The notes under the pieces were generated by a model that was not told where the DNA came from, ran no database searches, and saw nothing but the letters and a program-made list of their open reading frames with translations. Position numbers and translations under genes: made by a program. Positions 33,071 to 42,926 of a DNA stretch of 64,000 nucleotides are shown here, one piece after another. Origin of the DNA: Uranotaenia lowii (lineage: Eukaryota; Arthropoda; Insecta; Diptera; Culicidae). How positions within the stretch are numbered: position 1 is the first letter of the stretch; each line of letters begins with the position of its first letter. Where the stretch lies: contig NC_073692.1 in assembly GCF_029784155.1 (NCBI RefSeq), positions 235,370,503 through 235,434,502 of the forward strand, in the 5' to 3' direction.

Positions 33071-34232
33071 ATGTCGAGGATTACAATCCACGGGAGCTGC
33101 TTAAGCACCTGCGGTAATTGAAGAGTGCACACTCGTTAATTTTTTTCCTAATTTAAATTTTTGTTTACTTTCAGGTGTGGTCATGAAAGGAAAGTTGCAA
33201 ATTTCTGGTGATGCCACTGGTCCGGAACAGATGTACTCGGTTTCTGGAACTTTAAAATTTCTTCGAATCACAGCGGTAAGTTTTTGATTTATTTAAAATC
33301 CTTTAGTTTTTTCGGGAGTGGACTAGCGAATCCCATGCTAGCCCAGCAGCAATAGCAAATGCGATCGATGCCACTGGAAGTCAATTCGCAAATGTTTGCA
33401 CAACCTGGTGGTGGTTGAGGAATCGTAGGCACAGTTGCTGGTGCCGGATTCCAATCGGAATCTCCAAGGCCCTTTAGCCTACGTTTTGAAAAAAAAATCT
33501 ACTCATGCTTTTTTTAGATTCTGATGCCAATGTGCAGGTGGATTTTGAGACCATCTTTTTGTCGGAAGTTAATCCTGAGCTCTCCACTGGAGGATATCCT
33601 ACGTTAGATCGATAAAAAAAGATCTGTCTGAAGGATATTCTAACGACCCCGAATTACAGTGAAGATCAACGGTGGCTTTGTTTGAAAGTAAGTACCTCCT
33701 TTATTATTTATTTTTGAATTCGCCTGAAAACATTCCTTGACGTTTGAATCATACATAGTAATCTTTATTTATCCTTAAATCAATCGAAAAGTGTCTCGCC
33801 TTTTCAAAATATTCTTCACTGCGTGTCAATTCTTATTAATGTTTCAGAGCGAGATAAATTGTTGAAAACACCACAATGCAGCTGGTGAGCAACCCGAATC
33901 AGTTCGACGTGTTGGTTGCCCCGAATTTGTATAGAAACGATGAACGATAGCTTATAACTCTTGAGGTTTTCCTAGGGAATATGAAAGTTCAACTACCTTA
34001 TGTACCTTATTTGATTTTCCGCTTTAATAAGGTGTGTCCTAATAAGTTTTTTAAAATGTTGTCGTTAAAATATCCTAAACAATTATTTATCTTACAGGGT
34101 GCACGTCATGCCTTGGTTGAGGGGCAGATGATTCTCCAAGCCGTGCAGAACGTGCTGAAATCAGACAAGGTTCACACCAAGCATCTGGGCGTCCAATCGA
34201 CCATCAACAGCTTTACCCAAAATGGCAATTAG
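33071..34232 (+). pseudogene. IDH3B: Captured, broken copy of NAD-dependent isocitrate dehydrogenase subunit beta gene
   Basis: Four exon-like segments match the mitochondrial NAD-isocitrate dehydrogenase regulatory subunit (TCA cycle) in the right order. 33175-33275: GDATGPEQMYSV, the usual GDGVGPE motif, ending at a GT donor. 33515-33690: VQVDFETIFLSEVNPELS, a frameshift, LEDILR, a stop (33605-33607), another frameshift, then ICLKDILTTPNYSED. 33860-33950: [15 protein letters not shown] and VLVAPNLY. 34098-34232: GARHALVEG, a ~30-codon deletion, then MILQAVQNVLKSDKVHTKHL and GVQSTINSF before a stop. Intron-like gaps with TTTCAG/TTACAG acceptors and GTAAG donors remain, so genomic DNA was captured, not cDNA. 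A possible first exon with ATG at 33071 is uncertain. Exons between PNYS and ENTT are missing. It cannot make the enzyme. Confidence 0.88.
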
Positions 34233-34339
34233 CGATAAGTGAAAAGGTCTATTTCAACGAAACTTTGTTTCCGACATTTTTTTTTCGTTCGTCAACCAAA
34301 TGCAACGTTAAAATTTAAAAGGTATACAACCTGTATTGC

Positions 34340-35090
34340 AGACAGCTTGCTACGTTTGAGTTTGCGATTTAGATTTCTAATTCAGATTCATTCATAGATT
34401 CCAATTGAAATTTCAGATTAAGATTTACGATTCAGATTCAGATGAATATTTCAGATTCAGATTTCCGATTCAATTCCAAATTGGAGATGAACATTAAGTT
34501 TTCGACTCAGGTTTTCAAATTCAGTTTCAGACTTCAAATTGATTCAGATTTCAGATCAATATTAAGATTTAGGGTTCACTTTTAGATTTACATCCAGATT
34601 TTAGATTTAAATGAGTATATCGTTTTCAGATTCAGATTGAAATTTCCGACTCAGTTTTAAAGTTAAGACCCAAAGAGCCCACACCAGGCCGCTCAATTGA
34701 GCTGTTTGGTGGAGGGGGTGAGCGGAGGGTCCTTGAGCAAAAATTTTTAAAAAAAGATTCGCATTTAAATTAGGATTTCAGATCTAGTTACTTACAGGTT
34801 CAGATTCATATTTCAGTTTCAGAATCAGATTTTAAATTCAGATTTCAGATTAAGATTCAGATTTCAGATTCATTTTAAGATTCTGATCCAGATTTATAAT
34901 ACGATTTCAAACCGAGATTCAGATTCAAAGTTCAATTGAAATTTAGATTATATATTTGAGTTAATATAAAAACTTCAGATTCAGATTACCGATTGAGTTT
35001 TATATTTGAAATTCACATTAAGACCCAAATTTCAGATTCAGTTCCCTTCCATACTTCAGTTTCCGATTCAAATTTCAAATTTATATTCAT
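34340..35090. repeat. Degenerate (GATTCAGATTTCA)-like region
   Basis: Irregular repeats of CAGATTCAGATTT, GATTTCAGATTCA and related motifs spread over ~750 bp. The unit GATTCAGATTTCA is the reverse complement of the 13-bp satellite unit seen at 9041-9536 and 13842-17917. It is much more diverged here and lies inside the captured-gene element. A short unrelated purine-rich stretch interrupts it at about 34670-34735. Confidence 0.7.
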
Positions 35091-36200
35091 ACATGTTTCT
35101 TTATTTCTGTTGAGTTGAATTTTTAGTTATTTTTTAACTGCCAACTTATGCCAAGTTAAATAATAATAATAATTAACTGTGCCATGAATTTATTTTCCTT
35201 AGAAAACTGTACCATGGAATGAAAATAGTTGCACACAAACTGTAAAAAATATGAAAACATCAGGAAACAGTGAGGATAAGCTTATTAAGTATTTAAAACA
35301 AATCAAAGTTTTCGAACAAATATAAATTGTCAAGTAGTCTTAAGTTTGCAGGGGAATGACCTTACTGTTGAAAGTTTCCTTTCAATATATAAATCAATTA
35401 TTTAGCTAGCTTGATTCATATTTGTAAAACAGGTCTCAAAAACATTATAAATAGGTGTACATTTTCTGTCTGGGATACTGGATTCATGTACGTTGGTTCT
35501 GGTATAAGATTAGTATAGATTTATATATTTTTTACTCGACAACCGTCATCAATACATTTATCAAATCATTTAAAAACGGAAACATGGAAAATTATGGAAA
35601 TTATTTTAGAACTACTATATAAAAATGTTAGCTTTTAGTACTATGTTCGTGATTGCAAATTACGAAATATTTTAATTTTTTATTTGAACTAATAATACAA
35701 AAGCAAAAAATGAACAATAATGGGCAACCCTTCGAGATTTTCATTTCCGCAATGTTTGAATTTTTCAATGAACACTTTATGTTTTTTCAACTTTGAGTCT
35801 TCCGAAAATTTTGGTGGACTGTAATAGAACTTTATGTCAAATGTGATGTTTCAATTGTGTACCTAATCTTTGTCATAAATATACCTAAACAATGAATTAA
35901 AATTATTTATGGACTCGCGAAATTTTGTCAATTAAAAGTAGATATCTTTGAGAATTTGTGGTTTTAAGCATGTGTATCGTCTATTTGATGCTTTTTGACT
36001 CTTTCGAGGTTTTTATCATTCTCATGTTTGAAACATTATCTGACAAGTATAATTGTTTATTATTAATTTACAATATTTTTATGGCATTGATATTTTTAAA
36101 ACTAGCAACAGCCATTTTTTACTACCCATGATTGCAAATACTCAATAATGCATTTCCCCGATGTATTTAAAATGTTCGGCAATTTTTACCGAGCCGTGGA
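35091..36200. other. AT-rich filler within the TA element
   Basis: No coding sequence, repeat or RNA recognised. Composition is strongly AT-rich like the surrounding intergenic DNA. Confidence 0.5.
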
Positions 36201-36587
36201 AAACGTTCAGTAATTTCAGCTTAGGATGCACATCGCATAATATGAGATGATTCGAGTCTCCAGAAGATATTTCAAGCGAAAAAATTTCTCTGAGAAACAC
36301 TTCTGAACCTAAGAGGCTTTGTAAAATTGATGTTTTCGCATAAAGCGGAGATGACTTCTGAAACGAAATTTTCGACAGGTGTCATTTCTTGTCGGTCGGC
36401 ATGAAGTATGACACGAGTCGAAAATTTCGAGATGACATTTTTGTTTTAGGCGAAAACATTGATTTGATGGAGATGGTCCATATGCGTTCTTCAGAATAGA
36501 AATTTTTCGATTGGAATGTTTTATGGAGACTCTAATCATCTCGTGTAATGTGCTGTGCATCATAAGCTGAAAGTACCGAACATTTTA
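36201..36587. repeat. Long imperfect palindrome (~185-bp arms)
   Basis: The left arm (from about 36201: TTTCAGCTTAGGATGCACAT, GATGATTCGAGTCTCC, GCGAAAAAATTTCT) is matched in reverse complement by the right arm (to 36587: TTTCAGCTTATGATGCACAG, GATGATTAGAGTCTCC, TCGAAAAATTTCT). The centre is near 36395, between AGGTGTCAT and TATGACACG. It may be a nested foldback MITE or part of the host element's terminal structure. Expressed, it would form a long hairpin RNA. Confidence 0.8.
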
Positions 36588-37240
36588 CGGGTTTCGGTAA
36601 AAATTACCGAAAATTTTACAATTTTCGTTAAATATTACCGATATTTCGGTAAAAATTACTGAAATTTCGGTAAAAATTACCGGTTTTCTGGTAAAAGTTA
36701 CCGATTTTTCTGTAACTAATACTGAAATTCCGGTATTATTTACCGGCATTTGGAGAATATTTACCGGCATTTCGGTAATAGTTACAAGTATTTCGGTAAC
36801 TTATACCGGTCGTTCGGTAAATAGTACTGAACTTTTACAGCTTTTCGGTAAAAAAAAAACGGTATTTCGGTAATAGTTTTAGATAATTAGGTAATAATTA
36901 CAGGTATTTCGGTAATAATTTCAGGTTTTCGGTAATTTAAAAAGGTATTACAGTAAATTCTACCGGTTGTTCGGTATATACTACCGAGCTTTTATAGTTT
37001 TCCGGTTAAACAATACCGGTTGTTCGGTAATATAGCGAACTGTCACGTTGACAACTGTCATAATTTGACAGATGATATTAGATATGATCAGCCGAGGTTC
37101 GGTAATGTTTTACCGAAAAAGGTCTGTAATATTTGACAGCTGTCACTTCTCTGCCATGAGAAAAATTACCGAACGGTTTAACGAACTCCACATGTTAGGA
37201 TTTCGGTAAAAAAATTACCGAACTCGGTAATTTTCATTTA
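36580..37240. repeat. Right subterminal TTCGGTAA/TTACCGAA palindrome array
   Basis: About 30 variants of TTTCGGTAAAAATTACCG over ~650 bp, including TACCGGNNNTTCGGTAAT units, ending with ACCGAACTCGGTAAT and the terminus. It is more than three times as long as the left array, so the element is asymmetric. Confidence 0.85.
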
Positions 37241-37245
37241 CTGTG

Positions 37246-37850
37246 TAAGACGACAACTTCCGCAAATCTGTAAAATGCTGTAAATGGTCGAAAATCTCAT
37301 TTAACCTTCATGCGATTTTCAACATTTTGGAGGTCACCATATTGGAATTCAAGATAGCGTCAGAAAGCAAAATTCGATCTCAACTCGTTTAGCCCTTTCA
37401 CTCAATACCCATAGTGTGGCAGTTTCATACGATTTTCAGTGATTTACAGCATTTTGAAGTTAAGCGAAAGTCGAAATATTGGATTTCAAGATACCGTCAA
37501 ATAGCGAAATTCGACTTCTACTCGTTGAGCCCTTCCCTAATATTCATTTTCCGGGGATTTCATGCGATTGTGAGTCATTTCCAGCCTTTTAAAGGTGAAC
37601 AGATACAGCCATCTTGGATTTTAAGATGGCGTCAAACAACAAAATTTAACTTCAACTCGTTTAGCTCTTTCACCCAATACCCATATTGTGGATATTTCAT
37701 GAGATTTTCAATTATTTACAGCTTTGAAAAGAAAAACGTAAGTTGCCATTTTGGATTAATGATGGCGTTCAATAACAATTTTTTTTCCTACTAGTTGAGC
37801 CCTTTCCCTCAATACTCATTTTGAATAGATGTTCGTATTTCAAGGATTTT
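37246..37850. repeat. Foldback-type ~130-bp repeats, right part with orientation switch
   Basis: The first ~60 bp (to about 37305) continue the unit interrupted at 32600. The orientation then flips. Four to five units follow with AAGATGGCGTCAAA / AAGATANCGTCA, AACTCGTTTAGC / TACTCGTTGAGCCC, CAATACCCATA and TTTCATGCGATTTTCA, each about 130-150 bp. The flip point near 37305 is the centre of an inverted structure whose left arm is 32290-32600 plus 37246-37305. Confidence 0.75.
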
Positions 37851-38214
37851 TATTTTTTTTTATTCAACTAAAAAACAACACACATGATTTATCAAAAATG
37901 TGTAAAAAATGGGAATTCCAATTCAAATCTGTGCAATCTAGCCTTAGCCTGTCCTGTTTTGATATCTCGATCGAGAACTGTCACCTTATTTTATTACGGT
38001 TTTGAAATCAAGTACGGCGTACTGCGTGCCTTCATAAAATATGCAAAAAAGAGGTAGGGAAAAACTTCTTAGTTTTTTTTTTGCAATTCATTTATTTGAA
38101 ACGGCTCGTACCTTATAGTTTTAATGAGCCAAAATCTGTTTTTTGTTTGTTGAACATGGGTTTCTTATGTCTATTTTACAATATTGTTGAGAGAAAAAAA
38201 AAATAGAAGAAAAA

Positions 38215-38425
38215 ATTATAGATGAAGGTCGATAGCTTTTAGAAAAAGATATATTTCGCAAATATAGTCAAGGTCCATCGCAGCTTACACATCTCTCACC
38301 GGGACATCAGGTTGTTTCCCTCGGGCCCGAAGGGAATCTTCTAAATTCGCTCTGGCGACAGAATGGACCTCACACGACCAAACAATATGATCGATGTCAT
38401 GATTGCTGCTTGCTCGCTGAGATTG
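38215..38425 (-). pseudogene. C-terminal scrap of a non-LTR retrotransposon
   Basis: On the minus strand one frame reads HDIDHIVWSCEVHSVARANL, then EDSLRAEGNN and, after a stop, KLRWTLTIFAKYIF. This resembles the C-terminal tail found after the RNase H and zinc-knuckle region of several insect non-LTR elements (DIDHxxWxC...R..L..SLRA.G). Only this ~65-codon remnant is visible; no RT or RNase H is attached. Confidence 0.55.
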
Positions 38426-40399
38426 CTGTTAGCGAGATTCACACGATAGAGACGAGAAAATTCTTAGTTTTATTGGAGTTTTAATAGAGCATTTAGAATT
38501 ATTTCTGAGCAACATAATGGTTAAAACATAAAACAAATGGTTTAATCAAAAATCTAAGCATTTTTCATGATCCTAATAAACCACTTATAAAACTAGCTGC
38601 ATATAAAATTCCTTGTTTTTACAGTGGAGATAAAATATCAGTTAATGTTAACCCTTCCTTTTTTTCTTTAAAACCATTTTCAACAGTTATGAGTTATTTA
38701 TGCATTAATAAAAAAAATTAAATATACATAAATCAATTACGTTTCTTTATGAAATGATGAGGAAGTAACAAATAAAAACTTTTAAAAATGATTCTAATAG
38801 CTCCATGATTCGTGAATTCATTAACATCAAGAAGTGAGTACCCATGTTACCTATACAGAATTTTAATCCAAAATTTCAACTTGTCTAACCGATTACCTCT
38901 TTCTTTTTCATGAAATTTGTTTTGAACTGTCAATCTAAATTTTTTATTGACGTTGTAAGCCTTCATCGTGACCCACTTTGCGGACACTTCGAAGGACCAA
39001 AAAGTATCAGCCGTCTGTCTCGTGCCACGACGCGATGGCACAATACTTTGATACCGATCTGCCACGCCGTGCCATGTCGTCGTGAGTGTATGCGATTGCA
39101 ATATACGTGGTTCAATTTTCATTGAAGGGTGGAGGTTCGGTTACCGACTCTTTAAAAGTGGAACATCGAACGCTAAAATTGAAGAGAAGAGCGGGTTCGG
39201 AGGATGGCAACGACCACTTCAAAAGCACATTTCTCCAGAAGGATGCTTTAAGGACACACCGATTGTAAGTATCTTTGTACCAAAAAGTGACAGGAAGAGG
39301 GAAAGAATCGAAATCGGTTGACTGGCTGCTTTTGTTGGAGGATGAAATCGGCGAATTATAACTGTTGTTCTGGTGCTTTCGAGAGTACTGAAGTACAATG
39401 GGCGATGACACCAGCAAAAAGTGACCACCCACCCCCACCCGGAAATGGCAGAGCATGGCTAGGAATTGAAGTGTACTGTACGTGAGGGTGGGAAAACTTC
39501 CGATTTTTTACGATATTATGCATATTAGATTGCTCTTTATTGGCGAACTGCAGAAGCGGATCGGTTGTAAAGATAATCTCATGTGAGGAAAATAATTTCC
39601 TGCAATGGATTTTGGACTGGATTTTGCTAGAATTGAATGTTTTCGGAGGATGGCAAGATTTTTCATACAGTCGGTTTAATGGCTTGAGAAAAAAAATCAC
39701 AGTTCAGCATGTTTTCGAGGGGTTATTGTTCTATCGATAAATGTTGAGATTTTTTTTCTATTGGTGACACATTTCACTGTTTGAACAAGCAGCCTTTAAC
39801 GTGAAATAAAGTACTCCCGAGATTCTTTCAATTAAAAGACAAAACTAACCAGACTAAACTTTCCTGTTTCCGAATGTTTAGGATTGAATTGAAACAGGGT
39901 TGTGGTTGTGGAGATGAAGAACTAATGAGCGACATTTGTTTTGCTTTTCGTTGTACCCTCAAACACTTACCTAATGCCAGAGCCATTTTTTTCATTGATC
40001 TGCATTTGTAATATATCAAAAAGTTCCAGTAATTCTTATACAGAAATATTAAAGTCAACCATTGATAGTCTGGTGATACTGATTAAAATCGAATAACCTG
40101 TTTAAAACTTCACAAAATAAAATGATAAACAATGATTCTTCGATAAACCTTTTGAATGGCCAAAGATCGTAGTTTTTACCCGAGATTGTTGAGTTTTAGT
40201 CACTGGTTCTAATCCTGTGATTTCGCTCTGCTTTGTGGTTAAGAATTAAACAAATACACCTATTTCAATTTTGTTGGTATACTGTACCCTCCTCACTTTT
40301 CTTGCAGTTGGAATATTTTAAACGCCATTTCAAGAAACGAGTCGAAACGAATCTAAGGACTGTTTTCGTAAGAAGTGCAGAACTTTCTTTGTTATCTTT
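38426..40399. other. Intergenic DNA, possible isolated exon near 39086-39270
   Basis: Mostly unassigned. The stretch 39086-39270 is less AT-rich, stays open in two overlapping plus-strand frames (60 and 79 codons) and is followed by a GTAAGT donor-like site (39265-39270). No protein family is recognised in either frame, so coding status is open. The remainder shows no repeat or gene. Confidence 0.4.
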
Positions 40400-40887
40400 T
40401 TAAGTTGGTATTTTTCGGTGATTCAAATAATAACAATTTTCTTTACGTTTCGGCTTACTGGATGATTTCAGCCATCTTCTGAAAAACTGTATTTAGATTT
40501 AAAAAAAAATAAAACTTTGCATTGACACACTTATTTTACACAATGTCATTAATGTCACTTTTCTGCATTTAGAAATTGTATCGCCACGTGTTTCCATAAT
40601 GGCTGTCTTATTTAATTTGAATGTTTTATGCTTTTATATCCGTTTTTTTTTAGAGTTTGTGATATTTGGCCACAGTATTCTTTCCCGCATTCACATGGGA
40701 TCGAATAAACCACATTTGTTTGTTTGAATTTTGGTATTTGGTCTTTGGTTTTTGTGAATAGGCAAGTTTTAATTTTGTTAATTGGTCTCAAAGACACAAT
40801 AAGGTCATGTTTTCTAATTAGTCTGCTGACCTTTTCGCTCAAACCTGGAATATATGTAAGTGAGATGTATTTTCCTTCTTTTCCCAT
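40400..40887 (-). pseudogene. Penelope-like element fragment with GIY-YIG endonuclease remnant
   Basis: The minus-strand frame 40887-40612 reads YIPGLSEKVSRLIRKHDLIV, then INKIKTCLFTKTKD, PKFKQTNVVYSIPCECGKEY and CGQISQTL. The pattern VYxIxCxCGKxYxGQxSxTL is the start of the GIY-YIG nuclease of Penelope-like elements, and the linker before it is also typical. The RT and the rest of the nuclease are missing. Downstream on the same strand, GAAGATGGCTGAAATCATCC followed by AAGCCGAAACGT (about 40438-40483) resembles the hammerhead-like terminal repeat of such elements. Confidence 0.8.
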
Positions 40888-41620
40888 GGTTTGGTTACTT
40901 TGTGAATTGTAAATGGCATCTACCCTGATTTAAAAAAAAAAAATTGACGAGTTATCCGGGTAGTTATTTTGGTACAGTATTCCCGAGCAGACTTTGATGC
41001 CAGAATCGATAGCAAACTGTAACCAAAGTCAGCTATCAATGCCAAAATGATAGCATTATTTGGTGTGGTATTTTTCCCGATGGCAAAATAAGGTTTCATT
41101 TAAGCATCGATATGTTGAAATATGATGGCAAACCAAGGTCAATGTAAGGCATCGATAGCAAAATGACACCACTATAAGGTATTTATTTTTCCGTGACGGC
41201 TAAATAAGGCATCATTAAGGTTTCATTTTTTTTAAAGAGCAGAAATGTGAAATCAAAATAATAGCATGAATTGGTATGCAATTTCCTGCTGAGAAAAACT
41301 ATATTTTCAACTAAAAAAAAAAACTAACTTAGTCGTTACCAGCATAGTACGTATAATCTTGTGTTGATAGAAATCAAAATCTGGCATCGTTAAGGTATCC
41401 TTATTTTATCTTATTAATTTCCATTTCTGCCTATATTAAAAATGAACAGCTGAAAAAGATTTATATTTTCAGAGTTTTGAATACAACAATTTTGTAGCGC
41501 TGAAAGTAATTCCTTAAAAATTAAATATATTTTGGATTGTGAAATTAAAAAATCACTATGAATTTAGTCAATATTTTAAACTTTCTCCAACAAATCCACT
41601 ATCATTATTTTGAAATTCTT

Positions 41621-41680
41621 TTTAGTATAAAAGTTCAAACCATATTTCTTTTTAGTATAAAAGTTCAAACCATATATTCT
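41621..41680. repeat. 30-bp tandem duplication
   Basis: TTTAGTATAAAAGTTCAAAC and the following 10 bases are present twice in direct succession (41621-41650 and 41651-41680) with one or two mismatches near the end. Confidence 0.9.
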
Positions 41681-42659
41681 GCTATCTGAAGAAGATATAA
41701 TCTTGAAAGGAGCATATCTAAAACTGATATATTTTAGCTATGCTTGTATGGACTTTTTGTTATAATTTGAGATATTTTAACATCCTACAAGTACTAAATT
41801 ATATCTCATTTTTATAGGAACAAATTGACTATCAAAATATCTCATCTTGATATAATTTTGTTATTCTCTTCTGATCGGGAACTTTAGTGATGCTATGTAT
41901 ATCCTACACAAATTCAAACATCAATGTTAAACGGATAGTCCTTGGTCCTATTTGACACTTGTATTGTTCGTGTTTGGGAACATTAACCTCAAAAACGACC
42001 GTGCTCATTGGCCGGCTGCTTGATTTTTGCATTAAAATTTTTGAAGGTACATTTTCCCATTCTCGTTCGTACACGCCAGTGGGACGCCAGTTCATGTGCG
42101 TGAGAAATATCAAAAACAACTATAAATTATTTATTTGACAGTTGCGTTTTAATCGTCATTTATTCTATACTTTCCAATTCATCGAAAAATGTCATTTCGA
42201 AAGCTAGCCCAGCTGAATGTGAGAAAAAAAACTTGTATACTTTTCTAGTCAGTTTATGAACCAAGCTTTTGAACTCATTGAGTTATAAATTAAGCTTTTT
42301 ATTAACATTTATTGAATTTTGGTTTTATTTCACGTCATACTGCACCATGCTTGAAAAAAATCGATGCCTTTTTCGGAACTTAAAAGGAATCCCAAGCCAT
42401 ACATCTGATGTCGCTGATCCAACCGGAACCAATGTTTACCAACAACGAAATACAAAAGTGGACAAAATTTTACATCAGCAGTAGATTACGACAAAAACTA
42501 TCGGTAAAATTCGTTTAATTACCGTTCCGCATCGTAGGATAAGGAACATATTCAGTCTTTTATTATCGTAGGTTTGGTAAATAAATCTAGTTCACTATTA
42601 TTGAAAAAGTAAATTGTGTTATTGAAGCGGATCTATCGTTTAGTTTTTAGTTCTTGCAG

Positions 42660-42926
42660 CAGATGGAAGTCTTAAAAATCGAGCTCCGCAGCTTTGTGAA
42701 CACTAAACGATTGGCCTACAAGAGCTCCAAATTCTGTCGAATGGTTTCCAAACTGCCAGGAATTTGCTTCACAAAAATTGACGGAGCTAGAGTTCAATTT
42801 GGCTGAGGACTGCAAAGAAACGGTGTTTTTGAAAATGCTGAGAAATAATGTCTAACTTACAACCACGAGCTTGTTGGAATTCACCCTGAAAAAGCCACGA
42901 GCAGTTACTTCTTGCTGCGAAAACAG
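42660..42926 (+). pseudogene. Exon-like unidentified coding remnant inside the CCCGAGCAG element
   Basis: A stretch with higher GC content than its neighbours. It reads, with frame changes, NSVEWFPNCQEFASQKLTEL, then EFNLAEDCKETVFLKMLRNN, then after a frameshift YNHELVGIHPEKATSSYFLL RKQ, ending at a canonical donor AAACAG|GTGAGT (42921-42932). I do not recognise the family. Codon-like structure and a splice donor suggest a captured host exon, by analogy with 33071-34232, but this is inference. Confidence 0.35.

Larger units (their letters stand above)
32601..37245. mobile_element. 4.6-kb TA-flanked inverted-repeat element carrying captured IDH3B exons
   Basis: The left end is CACAGTAAATCAAAATTACC and the right end read inward is CACAGTAAATGAAAATTACC. 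The ends are flanked by TA (32599-32600, 37246-37247), and the surrounding ~130-bp repeat continues across the insertion. Both ends carry many short palindromes of the form TTTCGGTAAAAATTACCGAA: about 190 bp on the left (32601-32800) and about 650 bp on the right (36580-37240). Between them lie a broken multi-exon copy of the NAD-isocitrate dehydrogenase beta gene, degenerate satellite-like sequence (34340-35090), AT-rich filler and a ~390-bp palindrome (36201-36587). No transposase is present, so it would depend on one supplied in trans. Confidence 0.85.

Noticed and set aside
39086..39321. Host gene exon before a GTAAGT site
   Set aside because: Two frames are open, neither is recognisable, and there is no matching acceptor or second exon that I can identify. 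Left as a possibility in the spacer entry only.
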